A DNA stretch of 64,000 nt from Camellia lanceoleosa (GCA_025200525.1 JANUSC010000374.1:150304-214303); one strand, 5' to 3'; shown: positions 36,311 to 47,439, numbered from the stretch's first letter. The notes: generated from the letters alone by a model not told the origin. Numbers and translations: made by a program.

Positions 36311-36514
36311 GTAGAGTTGGGTAAAGGACCTCTAGGATCGAGCAGGGTTGTTTGAAGTTTGTGGAGTTGTATTGGAAAAGGGATTAGCGGTTTTGGTTGT
36401 GGCAATCTTGGTTCAAGTCAAGTTCTCTAATTTCCCTAATAGAGTCGCTAGAAACTGTAGCCCGACTTTTTCGCGCCTCCTTTTGGAAGTCGAAATAAGC
36501 CTTATAGTTCAGAC

Positions 36515-39500
36515 TCTCGCGGTTCTGAATCTGATTCCACAACTGCAATGCGAAATAAATAATCACCAAAGAGTCCAAATTCGGCAAATCTTTTGGAAAA
36601 TTGATTTTGAATCAAATTGCCAAAAATGGATTGCTTTGCCAGATATAGAGTCACCACCTAAATATTTTTTGTTTTGAGAAAATTTAGGAAATCCATGACT
36701 CGTGCCAAAGGCCACGTGTCAAACATCACCAAGATTGTCTCGGTGAGGAACTTAGGTGCGAGAGGTGAAGGTCATGAATGAATTGAGCACCTGCTGCCCG
36801 ATCAAAGATCGGCCTCCACTAATCATGATATGAATCTTATGTACATTATATGCTCTTGTTAGGTTTATTAGGCTAACATTACTATGTAATGTGCACACAC
36901 AAGTATAGACTAAATCGCAAGAATTGGTATATTTGATTCATGTTTGTTTTGAAAATTGTTTTGAATATATACCATTTAAAAAAGTGATCGCATATGAACA
37001 CTACTCAAATTATTCCAATTCAAGCAATAAGCCTTCATCCACAAGCATTCAAGTAGTTTATCAATTAAGCACTAAGCCTCGTGGCAAGCATGCTAGGCAT
37101 GGCAACATCAACATTCATGCGATATGCTAAAAAGCAAGTAAAAGGCACACCTAGTACTCCAAGCCAAAAGAGAAACCAGTTAGAAAAATGAGTGATCCTA
37201 ACTTATGCAATATAACTAATGCAACACATGTGATATGCAATTAATAGGCTCGGTATATAAAACAATTAAATAGCATGCAGTCTAAGCACATATTCAATGA
37301 AGTATTTAAACGACAATTCAAGTTAGAATGATGAACTGAGCCTCGGTGCATGCAATACCAATGGATGCAAACATGAGTAATACTAAACGAAACATGATGT
37401 CCCTAAACTAACCATCATAAGCTAGTAAATAAAAAGGAGAAAGACGTGGGGTTGGAAGACATACACATTATTACATTGCGCACTCACAAAGGAGAGTCCG
37501 AATGAACTAACTAGCTAATTAAGCTAAACTAATTAATTATTACAAAACAAATTAAATTAGCTAAACTACTTAACTAATTATTACAACAACATATGAATTA
37601 ACTAACTATTCTAGTTAATTAATGATTACACCATCATAACTAGTTAACTACTTTAACTAATTAAATAATTACAACACAAGCGCAATTAAAAGATGTAATT
37701 AAGCTAAACAATTATGTACTAAGCTAACTATTCCGCCTCGGGAAGCGAGAGATGTGCATGCGCATGCTCGGTTTCCACCCGAAAAGGCCACTGTTTTTGC
37801 TTCTGGAGAGCCTCTGTTGCACAAAGAACACATACACTGTTGCCCACTTCCAGAATAACTCTGCTCTGCCTTACAAACACACTATTAAATTTTGCATCAG
37901 TGGCCGACCGACCAGTGATGAGGCTTGCTGGCCACTAGTGATAGCCGACCGGCCATCAAAAGTGGCCTGCTGACCATGGAAAGTGGCTTGCCGGCCATTG
38001 CTACCCAGTTCACCTTGTTGCAATAGAGAACAAACAGAGCATGCACAGGGTATTTCAAGGGTTTGTTTGCACAACTCACCCCTCCTTTTTATGAACAAAT
38101 CAAAGGAGTAATGAACTTAAGCCACAAACCACCAACTCAAGCAATTACATTGCATGATGGCTTGTGACCCAAAGGGTGCAAGTTCAATAAATGCAACAAA
38201 ATGAGACTCTAACCTCCTCTCTTTCATGAAAGATCAAGGGAAATAGTTGACCTTGGAGACTTGAATCATTTCATCACTAGTGAGTATGAAATGGCCCAAG
38301 TTTCCATGTGTTCAATTAACGTCCGATTGAACACAACACTTTTTATTATCTTGCACCTTTTTAGCCTCAATTTTATTACTCCATTTTAGATTATCATCTA
38401 TTCTTTAATAAATTGAGTCCAAAGGTGAGTTTAAGTCCTTTAATTGAGTGAAGTATCAAAACAAGAGTTAACTTAAGACATGAAAGAGGTGTCATGTCAT
38501 TGATAATGAACCCCTAAAAGGGATTAAACCATTAAGTATGACAACCTCAATCTCATGCTTAAAAGAACAAGAGGCTTGAAAAAACTCTCAAAGCAAAACA
38601 AAATCCAAGCAACGAAGGAGGTTGCATAGATTGTTATTCTTTGAAAATGAGTGAAAAGCATAAATAAATGCTATCAACTCAAATAAGATAATGTCTAAGG
38701 CCTAGAATACCAAACTCATGAGGACTATTACATTATAAGCATGCAAAATAAAGCTCAAATGCAACTAATAGCCCAAAAGCATTGCTAAAAGCAGGTCTAT
38801 CTGGTCCTAAAATATCTTTGAAATTAAGCTAAAGATAGCTAGATTAATATGTTAAAACATGGCACAAACTAGACTAGTAAGCAGGACAGAAGGAGGGGAG
38901 GCTAACCCCTCCAAATTTGGACTTTAAAACATGATTTTGGCTATTGGAAATTAGTGTTTAAGAGCTCAGAAAAAGATGGTGCAAGGGTGGGAAACTCAAG
39001 GGCAAAGGCCTTCAAAACAAAGGTATAAAGAAGGGCTATCAACCCCTCAAACTTTAATGGCCTTAGAACCCAAATTTCAGCCCAAAAATATAGAAGTTTC
39101 TGCCAAAAACATAGGAAAAAATGCAAGAAAAAGAGTAGTTAAAAGCGAAAATAGGCAAAGCCTTATACCTCTTGAGTAAATGAAGTCCAAGCAACAAAAC
39201 CAAGCAAACAACACCTTCAAGATCTCCAACAAGCGTCAAAGACACCTCAGCTCAAATATGGAGAGATTTGGTTAAAGGTGTATAGGCAACGGTTGAGAGT
39301 GTATAGGCTAAAGTGTAGAAATTTGCTAGAGAGAGAGAGAGAGAGAGAGAGAATTGTAGAGAGAGAGGAAAAATTTTGATCTCAAAATTTCTAACCTTAA
39401 AACATGAGAGAGGGCCTCTATATATAGAAAACACGAATTCCTTCAATAACATCTGACCCTACATGTGGGGAGATGCATGCATTTATGCAAGCAGTAACTG

Positions 39501-39765
39501 TTGTCAAAAATATCTACAAAAGACAACGGTGGTAGGCTAGCCATCAGTGACCAAACAACCAAAAAGTGATGGCCGGCCCAAAATGGTGGCCACCTAAACT
39601 ATAAGGCTTAAGAACCAAGGCTTGGTCCAAGAATGAGGCAACAAGGGTGTAGAGTTTGAAGGGCTCAAAGCTATGACATTCCGTTGAGGACTTCGAGCAC
39701 TTAACAAGCATATAGACTCATCATCGAGTGTGCATATGATGGTGTCCAAGTCGTAATGGCTGTCA
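36515..39765 (-). repeat. 5' LTR of the Tat Gypsy element
   Basis: Left boundary set by similarity to 28809 (TCTCGCGGTTC versus TGTCACGGTTC). The right boundary at 39765 is the best TG/CA candidate. On the minus strand a TATATATAG at about 39417-39425 is a plausible LTR promoter TATA box, with a (GA)12 run about 70 bp downstream. Length is about 3.25 kb, within the range of Tat LTRs. No canonical primer site was recognised beside it. Confidence 0.6.
39329..39352. repeat. (GA)12 microsatellite
   Basis: Twelve GA units inside the Tat Gypsy 5' LTR; on the minus strand a CT-rich leader just downstream of the proposed TATA box. Confidence 0.9.
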
Positions 39766-39839
39766 AAAATGGAGTATTTACAATCACCAATCACACAAAA
39801 TCACACTCTTATAATTTTGATAAAAACAAAGAGTGACCC

Positions 39840-39851
39840 GTTCTGATACCA
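39840..39851 (-). promoter_or_regulatory. Sirevirus primer binding site
   Basis: On the minus strand TGGTATCAGAAC, one base different from the usual TGGTATCAGAGC, placed two bases after the 5' LTR. It confirms the minus orientation and marks the LTR end. Confidence 0.85.
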
Positions 39852-39853
39852 AT

Positions 39854-40189
39854 TGAAAAACCTAAGTGATTCATGATTAGATCTAGATTTAATTATGCCA
39901 ATTCCCAACCAATTAAATCTTGATCTAATCACAAATCACTTAGGGTTTTTTGTCAATCCCACGAACAAACATTGTTAATCGAGTTATAAGTTTCTTGGTT
40001 GTTTTGCCTTGCTCGCTCGAGCAAAGGATTCCTGGCTCGAGGGAAGAAGTCTTGCTCCCAGAATTTGTCTTTATCTGCAAATATTCTGGGAAGGAAGATT
40101 GTGCGCTCGAGCGAGCAAGGCAAAACAACCAAGAAACTTACAACTCGAATAACAATGTTTGTTAAATGAATAAAACAAGGGACCTAACA
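39854..40189 (-). repeat. 5' LTR of the Sirevirus, rearranged into an inverted repeat
   Basis: Only 336 bp against 898 bp for the 3' LTR. It keeps the first and last parts of the LTR, but between them lies an inverted copy of both ends. 39964-40023 is the reverse complement of 40104-40163 with 57 of 60 bases matching, and 39922-39950 is an inverted copy of 39855-39887. The result is two adjacent hairpins. Confidence 0.8.
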
Positions 40190-40192
40190 CAT

Positions 40193-40802
40193 CCATTTGA
40201 TGAATTTTTAAATCATGAATTGTAGCCACTGCTATCAACAGTCTAATGGATGTAACTCTAGTAACCGGAGAAAAAGTATCAAAGAAATCAAGATCAACTT
40301 ATTGCTTAAAACCTTTAGCGACAAGCCTCGCTTTATATTTATCTGTAGTTCCATGCCGGTTTAAGTTTTTCTGAATGACCCATTTACACCTAATAGTTTT
40401 ACAACGTGGAGGTAAATCTACTAGCTTTCATGTTTTATTTGAAAGTAGTGAATCTATCTCATCATTTACTGCCTCTCTCTAGAAAATAGCATTAGGTGAT
40501 AATAAAGCTTTTTGCACCGTAAGAGGAATTTCTTCCACATTGTAAAGATAATATTCAAGGCCAAAATATTTTTCAACTCTAGCTCGTTTACTCCTTCTTA
40601 GTTGGATTTGAAAATTTTATTGTTCTTGAAAAATTTGAGACAGAGTAAAAGAGCTAGGCATGGATAAAATATTTTCAGAAATTATTTGACCCTCACTATT
40701 TCTATATTTGAAAATAAATTTATTTTCATGAAAAATATCATCACCTGATTCAAAAATAATATTATTTTCCATATCAAAAAATCTATAAGTTGTATTATGC
40801 AA
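40193..40802 (-). pseudogene. Level-1 Copia: integrase tail and first half of RT
   Basis: On the minus strand HNTTYRFFDMENNIIFESGD (40802 onward) is the integrase C-terminal/linker part. RT begins further down with REAVNDEIDSLLSNKTWKLV, IRCKWVIQKNLNRHGTTDKY, KARLVAKGFKQ, TFSPVTRVTSIRLLIA and ends abruptly at IHQMDV (40193). The frame continues at about 16700 on the far side of the Sirevirus insertion. A stop follows the KGFKQ block. Confidence 0.8.
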
Positions 40803-40809
40803 TGCATAC

Positions 40810-41530
40810 CCAAGAAAAGTACAAATGGTAGCTCATTTACCCAATTTAGGTCGTTTAGGATTTACAAGCCTTACAAAAGCTAAACAACCCAAACTCTCAA
40901 ATAATCTAGATTTGGTTTATGCCACCGCCACAATTCATAAGGTACAATTTTAGTCTTTTTGTGTGGCACTCTATTTATCACATGGCAAGTTGTCAAAATA
41001 ACCTCGCCCCAAAGATTTGCAAGAGCACCTGAATTAATAAGCATAGTATTCGTCAAGTTAATTAACGTTCTATTTTTTTCTTTCAGCTATGCCATTAGAT
41101 GAAGGTGAATATAGTGGAGTAGTCTCATGAATAATTCCCAATGGTGAACAAAAGAGTTGAATCCAAGAGATTCATACTCCCTGCCTCTATCACTTCTAAT
41201 TCTCGTAATCTTTTTACCAAATTGATTTTCCACTTCAAGAAGGAATTCTTTAAATTTCTCAAAAGCATCACATTTATTTTTTAATAAATATACGTTTGTG
41301 CATTTTGAAAAATCATCAATAAAAGAGATAAAAATCGGTTACCACCCCAAGTTAAAATTCCTTCAAACTCACACAAATCAGTATGAAATAATTCTAACAA
41401 TTAATTATTATTCTCAACACTTTTATGAAGCCTCTTGGTAATTTTTGTTTTACAACAAACTTTACATTTCTCAAAATTTTTTTTTTTTTTTGTCACTTTA
41501 GGAATTAATCCTAAACTACTCATGTTTCCC
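40810..41530 (-). pseudogene. Level-1 Copia: degraded integrase
   Basis: Short conserved blocks remain on the minus strand: ETTPLYSPSSNGIAERK (near 41120-41070), LGCLAFVRLVNPKRPKLG (near 40890-40840) and FLGYALHNTTYRFF. They are linked by sequence full of stops. The protease and zinc-finger parts are barely recognisable. Confidence 0.65.
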
Positions 41531-41539
41531 ACATATTTA

Positions 41540-42276
41540 CTGTAAATATGAGACAAGCAAGCATGCCAAAAAATTAATAGAAGACAACATATAAAGTATT
41601 TGCTGAAACAAATTTACCTTTGTAGTAGAATTTTCTTTACCCTCTTGGGTTATAAAAACATCTTGGCCTCTAGCCTCCTCTTCAACTTGAATCACGGTGA
41701 TCAACGACTCAAGGAAGTCTCCTTTTGTTTGTGGTGCATGCTCTTTTGGAATTCTCTCCAAGATGGCGGTAACTTGTCAACTAGCCTTGCAATTACCAAG
41801 TTGTCACCAATCTTGATGCTTTCAGATCTTACTTCTGTAACTATCATTTGGAAATCTTCTGCTTGCTCCATAACAAATTTTTCATCCACCATTTGGAAGC
41901 GAAAAAAATGGCTAGCTGCATACTTTTTTGCTCCTGCCTCTTCAGTATCATACTTAGTTTGTAAAGCTTTCCAAATTTTCTTTGCGGAAGTGTAAGTAGT
42001 GTCATAGTAATCATAAAATTGATCAGCAAGACAATTTAAGAGATAAAAATGACATTTATACTCATCTGTATTGTATGAAGCCACTTTTAGTTCATGTGCT
42101 TCGTAATCTTCATCATTCATCTCCTCGATTGGATTTTGTTTGCGTTTTTCTTGGTAAGAACATAAGCAACTTTCAAAAGGCTGAGGTAAAAAAAACTTTT
42201 CCTTTCCTCCTCCCTTGAACTTGAAAGGCCTGTTGAGATCTCCAATTCTGTCAGTAATTTTTTCCTGGTACTTGTT
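41540..42276 (-). pseudogene. Level-1 Copia gag
   Basis: A gag of the UBN2/DUF4219 type on the minus strand. An ATG at about 42276 lies only some 20 bp from the LTR but the frame meets a stop soon after. The conserved part includes [59 protein letters not shown] and [16 protein letters not shown] frame change near 41730 leads into [18 protein letters not shown]. No zinc knuckle was found. Confidence 0.8.
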
Positions 42277-42297
42277 CCATGTTGATCTCCTTAAAAT

Positions 42298-42874
42298 TGT
42301 TGGTGAAAATACCAAAAAATTATATTTTATTGATAAATAATGCAAAGAAAATGAGATACAAATAGATCGGGTTGAAGAATGGATATCTCGTTTTCTTTAA
42401 GGAGATCAAGCCCACTACGGTAAGAAGAACCCAAATACCGATACAGCAGTTATAAAACTATGACTTGTCCCCTCCAAGATACAACAACCCGACCACTTGT
42501 GATATGGTTCAGACCAACTTTGCACAAGATGGTGAACCCAAAGCTCCACCAAGAAAAAAACACCCTTCTTTGGCTAGTAATCTCTCAAGTATAGAAAAAT
42601 AGTTCGTGTAGAAAAGAATAGATGAGAGGAACAATTTATCGGCCACTTGGACCTTAAAAATTACACCGAAAAAATAATGATCACTAACTCACAACCAACC
42701 CCTTGACCTTCCAATTAATCTTCATTCATGAACAAAACAAAAGGTCACCAAAAACAAATGAATCTACATTTACCAAACAAAATGAGATTCATGAATAAGA
42801 CAAAATAAAATTCATGAACAAGGTAATAGGTCATATTAAAGACAAAAAATAAATAAAGGATATTAAAATGGTCA
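42298..42874 (-). repeat. 5' LTR of the level-1 Copia element
   Basis: About 577 bp, matching 8978-9559 in order and orientation with many substitutions, so this element is older than the plus-strand Copia element. It begins TGTTGGTGAAAATACC and ends AAAATGGTCA. Confidence 0.8.
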
Positions 42875-43535
42875 ATACTATTTAAATTATATTATTAGTT
42901 ATTATGTATATTTGAGTGTCAATTACGAAACCTTAATTTCATTCATCGATTAATTTCACTCATTAAATTATTTTATTATATGATTCATGCACTTTTGAAT
43001 ATAATTAAGGTAAACACATCACAAGACCTGAGGCGAAATTAGTAAACAAATGAATTTGACAACATTAGATGTGTTGAGTGTTGTAGGACCCTTTTCCCAT
43101 CTCATATTTATAATTGTTGGAAATGGAAGTTAACTCCTCCATCTGCAACTAATCCATGGCTTCTGAAATTTCTATACATAATTATGTAACTCAATATAGG
43201 TCATTCACTTTAAAGCAAAATATTCATAAAGATAATATTTATTTATTAAAATAGTATTGTTATATCATTTTCGTAATATTTTTATATAAATTTTATACAT
43301 GACTAACAATTGTCAACTATTAATTATATCTAATTAATGAGTTAATGAGAATCAATAAAGTTAAAAATTTTGTTGGATTAATAATGACATAATAAATTAG
43401 TAATACATTAAAATAGCATATTTTTATTAAAATATTTAATTTAAAATTTGGGCTTCCTTCTAGTCCATGATCAAACTTGAAATCTTGTTGGGCGTGGGGT
43501 CCACCACGGGTCCCATTTCAATAATCCAAACTGGT
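42875..43535. other. AT-rich intergenic DNA
   Basis: No ORF, RNA gene or transposon terminus was recognised. It is the right flank of the level-1 Copia element. Confidence 0.4.
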
Positions 43536-43685
43536 CAATGTGTAGAACTCATCGTTTACTATATGCCTGTAAAAAATCATTATGAAAAAATAAACGATTA
43601 ACAAAAATCTGACCCGATTAGATAGCTATTGATATCGATCAATGTGATTTTTTATAGGCATATAGTACTCGGCAGTTCTACATTG
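43536..43685. repeat. Foldback (inverted-repeat) element of about 150 bp
   Basis: Arms at 43536-43582 and 43640-43685 are inverted, imperfect copies of about 45 bp, including ACTATATGCCTGTAAAAAATCA versus its counterpart TGATTTTTTATAGGCATATAGT, separated by about 57 bp. It could be a small MITE or a foldback. Confidence 0.6.
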
Positions 43686-43687
43686 AA

Positions 43688-46147
43688 TGTATCGACAAAC
43701 TCACTCCTATAGGTTTAGCGGCGTAGCAGGCCGGTAATCTAGGATTACCAAAGGCCTCTTAACAGAATAACAAAATATAAGGGGTTACAGAGCAATTATT
43801 CAAAATATAAGGTCCATAGAGCTATGTAGACATACATAAGACAGAAAAGAAATTTTAAACTTATATAATGTCACGAGGGACTTAGCCCAGCGTACAGATA
43901 AGCAAAACAAATAACAAAACATCTTCAACGGTTCTCAAAACTTTACTTCTCAAAAAGGAACCTCCCCCAGAGGCACAGTGGTTGGCTGATCCAAAACACT
44001 CCAGGCAACAACTTAGGCCTGGTCACTTTTTGCTCACCTACATACATAAATGGAAGGCCAATGAATAATAACAAAGTAAAGGGTTTAAATAAATGATGTC
44101 CATATGATTAAATCAAAGTTAATATCATAAATAGATTTATATTCATATTCTTGTTCAAACTACATACAATCGAAATTCATGCTTCATCATACATGGTACA
44201 TCCATTAAGCGTTATCATGCTTATCGGTTCCATAAAGAACCTCGATGCAGAACTTGTAATATACTTGAGCCACGGTAAAGGCCATGAGACCACGATATTG
44301 TTACCCCGGGAAGGGCCTTGTGCTTATAGACCACGATATTATTACCCTAGGCATGGGTCTTGTGCTAAGGATCTGCGAATACTTGTCAAAAAATGGGGCG
44401 AGTCATTCATCGTATAGAACATAACATTTCATAAGCAGATCTTATTTCTTCATACAAAAAAATAATTAAGGTCAAACATAGATTTACTAAGTCATTGCTC
44501 ACAGATGACTCTAGATGTGGATAGGCGAGTAAATAAAATCAAAGCGACTTATCACGGTTGACCTACACAAACATAACAGATACACATCTTGAAACACATA
44601 CTCAAATATCACATAACTTCTTTCATTTCTTTCTTAGTGTGTTTCTAAGTCTCATCCTCATTATTAGGTCTTAATTATGGCCTAGGAATGTCTAGGATAC
44701 AATAAGAATGCCAAAATGCACTTTGGAACTCTTAACAAAACTTGCTGAAAATAGGAGCCCCGCTTGAGCCCAACTTCCCTCACTCGAGCAGACATGCAAA
44801 CTTATGAGAAGCAGCTCGAGCACAACTTCCTTCGCTCAAGTGGTCTGTAAACTCTGAAAAGTACTGGTTGTGTGAATTCTCCGCTCGATGGCCGCTCGAC
44901 GATCGCTCGAGCATGAGACTGGGGTCCTCGCTTGGGCGTAACTCTTGTTACTCGAGCGGTCTGCAAAATGTGTAAACTTTTGAGAGCTTGCATTTCACGC
45001 TCGAGCCAACTTTTGGTTGCAGCGGAAGTGCAAGATCCGCAGTGGTCGCTCGGCGTAACCGTCACTCGAGGTAACATCGCTCGGCGAAAGAGTAGAATCT
45101 GCAATTTTCAGATTGCACTTCCAAGCTCAAAACTCGAATCAAACACTTTAAAACCCATCCTTTTGTGCCAAAAACTTGAGGAAACTTGTATAAACTTGGA
45201 AAACATCTTGAATTCAAAGCCATTTCATAAAATCAAGGCCCAATAGCATGCCAATTTGATCAAAAGTCAACTTGAAACTTATGAATATGCCATGAACATG
45301 ACTTGCATAAATTACTATGAACTTAGACTTTCTAAAACATGATCAATTAAGGTCAAATGGTAAGAAATGTGATGAATTCTCAAAACCAAGTCAAAATAAA
45401 CACATGCATATGGAAATTCTTTAGAAACAAACTCAAAATGCTATGATATATGCATGCATGCGTGAATAGCTCCATTTTCTTCATTTCTAGCTTAGTTCTT
45501 CCATTATTCAACTTAATTCTCTTGAATTCAAGGTCTAGACATCATATTTGAACAATCCAAGGGTTGAATTGTTACCTAGGCTTGCCAATGAGGGGGCTAG
45601 AGGCTTGTTTCTTGTATCTTTAAGTTCAATTCATTCAATTCCTAGCAAATCCTTTAATTTGAGTCCAAGGTTTCTTCTTTCTCTCCTCTCTCACATTTTG
45701 TTTTGCTTGTATAGGTTCAAAGATGTGTTGAAGGAAAGAAATGAAGCACATATAGAAGCCTATATAGGCTTGGTTAATGGTTTAATTAGATTGTTGATCA
45801 ACTAATCAATTGGCTATTAAATTATTTTAATTTAATCGTTCCGAATCAAATTTTAATTAAACCTATCATAATGTTCTAAAAATCTTAAATAGCACATAAA
45901 TCAAGCCAATTTTGTGATCGGATGCCGACAAGGCCTTCAATTCACAGAACAAAATAGAAACTCAAATAGATATTTCTACATTGGACAGATATAAGCACAA
46001 ATAATATGACATACATGCAATTTAATTCAGAATTTCACATTAATTACTGATTAGATTTATTTAATCACGAATTAACGTTAATTAGAGGTCAGGGTTATTC
46101 TGAGAATGATTTAGATTATCAAAAGGGGGCCTTGATGGGTCCTCACA
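43688..46147 (-). mobile_element. Gypsy-type LTR, minus orientation (probable solo LTR)
   Basis: On the minus strand it begins TGTGAGGACCCATCAAGG and ends near GTTTGTCGATACA. Blocks near the 3' end (GCCTTTGGTAATC..GATTAC and AGGTGAGCAAAAAGTGACC) parallel the solo LTR at 19213-21616 (GCCTTTGGTAATC.. and GGTGACGAGCAAGAAGGCG), so the two are related but diverged. No coding domain or second LTR is present and no matching target duplication was found; the boundaries are approximate. Many CTCGAGCG-like motifs lie at 44760-45090. Confidence 0.6.
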
Positions 46148-46499
46148 AATCAACAATACCCTCCAACCCGATAGCGGACTGGAGGGAAGCCAACCCCAAA
46201 ATTGAACTAGTCAAAATTGTAGTAGTATAACATAACATTGTGTTATGTGTCAAATTTGACACATAAAATAACATTATGCTATTTTAGCATATCATATATT
46301 ACACCTAGAATAAGTGTTTTATGGCTATGTTTGGGATATTACTTTGAGCTAAAATAGTCATGTAGGATAAAATTAACTATTTTAGCCTAATAGGACAATG
46401 TCATATCCAACTCATAATCATTTCATTTTTTTCCTTTTAAAAAGTCAAAAAAATCAAAAAAAACTATCTCAAATGAGGCTTTTTAGTCCCAAGATTAAG

Positions 46500-46683
46500 A
46501 GGTGGTTTGGAATGTTCTGAATAAGTGCATTTTTTTGACTTTTTATTTTTAAAAAATGTGTAAAAAAGTAGAGAAAGTGGTTAGACAAGTAAAGAAGAGA
46601 TGTTGATAGATATTGATTGATATAATTCAAATAAGTGTATATACGTAAAAAAAAGTGCACTTTTTTAATGTACCCCAAACACC
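46500..46683. repeat. MITE-like repeat
   Basis: Left end GGTGGTTTGGAATG with AATAAGTGCA; right end AAAGTGCACTTTTTT..CCCCAAACACC, an imperfect inverted pair. The interior carries TTTTTGACTTTTTA and AAAAAAGTAGAGA phrases shared with 253-461 and 46691-46819. It has no coding capacity. Confidence 0.4.
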
Positions 46684-46690
46684 TACTAAA

Positions 46691-46819
46691 GTCTCATTTG
46701 GGAACAAGCTATTAACTTTTTAACTTTTTAAAAGATGTATAGAAAAGTAGAGAGTGGTGTGATAACTTATAGTAACTTTTTGACTTTTTGGCTAAAATGT
46801 ATAATTGACAAACGAGGTC
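46691..46819. repeat. MITE-like repeat related to 253-461
   Basis: Left end GTCTCATTTGGGAAC and reverse-complemented right end GACCTCGTTTGTCAA. The interior AACTTTTTGACTTTTTGGCTAAAAT matches phrases in the MITE at 253-461. No clean target duplication was seen. Confidence 0.45.
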
Positions 46820-47082
46820 AATTAGCTAAAAACTCAAAAAGTCAACCCACATTCCGAAGAAGGCTATATTATGCTTTTCTACACTACTATATCTAAATAT
46901 TAGACCACTAGAGGATCTCACAAATCTAAAGGGCGGTTATAGGAAAATGATTTGTAGCTCGAATGTGTTTGGCTCGACTAGCTTGAAAGTACTAATTTTC
47001 TCTCTTCTCTCTATCTCTTTCTTTTACTTTGCTCTCCTCTCTGCCTCTGTTCACTATATTCTCGAAACCAAAAAAAGAACTC

Positions 47083-47084
<2 letters not shown>

Positions 47085-47130
<46 letters not shown>
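47085..47130. repeat. (CT)23 microsatellite
   Basis: Twenty-three CT units just before an ATG at 47142 that opens only a short, unconserved frame. It resembles a plant 5' leader, but no gene follows directly. Confidence 0.9.
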
Positions 47131-47134
<4 letters not shown>

Positions 47135-47439
47135 TCTAGTCATGGAAGGAGGAATCACTCTCACCTCTCTCTCTACCCATTCCTCTCATTCGACAGATCT
47201 CTCTTATCACCTTAGATCACTCTGCAGTGCGTGGAAGGGCGACGAAGAAGAGCGGCGATGGGCATGGACGAGCGATGGCTGTGACAGTGAATGACGGACA
47301 AAAAAGAATCTGAGGTAAACCTAAAATCGCAAAGCTAGGGTTTATGTTTGGCTTCAATTTGTGTAGAAATTAGTCGATTTGGCTTGCAATTTGTGATCGG
47401 GCTTGGGATTTGGCTTTAATTTGTGATGTTTTAGGGTTT

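Larger units (their letters stand above)
28809..39765 (-). mobile_element. Level-3 Tat-lineage Gypsy retrotransposon, inserted in Sirevirus gag
   Basis: A minus-strand Ty3/Gypsy element. The 5' LTR starts at 36515 and its best right boundary is 39765. Next come a gag knuckle (36310-35351), protease (35062-34100), RT (33350-32594), RNase H, a second RNase H-like domain (32014 to about 31490), then the integrase zinc-finger part (to about 30150). Last is a truncated 3' LTR at 28809-30150. RNase H followed by a second RNase H-like domain is typical of Tat/Ogre elements. The integrase core and most of the left LTR are deleted. The candidate target duplication is CAAAT at 28804-28808 versus AAAAT at 39766-39770, one mismatch, so the right end is tentative. 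Confidence 0.72.
16703..40189 (-). mobile_element. Level-2 Sirevirus-type Copia element, with further nested insertions
   Basis: A minus-strand Copia element inserted in the level-1 RT. The 5' LTR is 40189-39854, with a primer site beside it. Gag lies at 28806-27800 with the Sirevirus-type knuckle CYECQGFGHI, then a coiled-coil linker, protease, integrase, RT and RNase H down to about 23500. An extra ORF follows at 19171-18147, and the 3' LTR is 17600-16703. The long gag/coiled coil, this knuckle and an extra 3' ORF are hallmarks of the Sirevirus (SIRE/Maximus) lineage; assignment is by recognition of these motifs. It has been opened by a Gypsy solo LTR and by a Tat Gypsy element. Only CAC is clearly shared at the insertion ends, so a normal 5-bp duplication is not demonstrated. 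Confidence 0.82.
8978..42874 (-). mobile_element. Level-1 Copia LTR retrotransposon, split by two later insertions
   Basis: An old minus-strand Ty1/Copia element. Two related LTRs bracket it. Read on the minus strand, the order is 5' LTR (42874-42298), gag (42276-41540), integrase (41500-40600), first half of RT (40580-40193), second half of RT plus RNase H (16700-15499), then the 3' LTR (9559-8978). The RT reading frame stops at a ..HQMDV position at 40193 and resumes with KTTF at about 16700, showing that 16703-40189 is a later insertion. The plus-strand Copia element at 10005-15370 is a second one. Many stops and frameshifts show it is dead. No matching target duplication was found at the outer ends, and no tRNA-Met primer site follows the 5' LTR. 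Confidence 0.8.

Noticed and set aside
28809..37830. Direct repeats at 28.8 and 36.5 kb as a segmental duplication
   Set aside because: Their position around Gypsy gag-pol blocks and their orientation fit two LTRs of one element.
44151..45805. ORFs within the minus-orientation Gypsy-type LTR
   Set aside because: No domain; chance ORFs in LTR sequence.
46947..47294. 115-codon frame through the (CT)23 repeat as a gene
   Set aside because: The frame depends on the microsatellite and the downstream residues match no known protein. An ATG at 47142 opens about 50 codons only.
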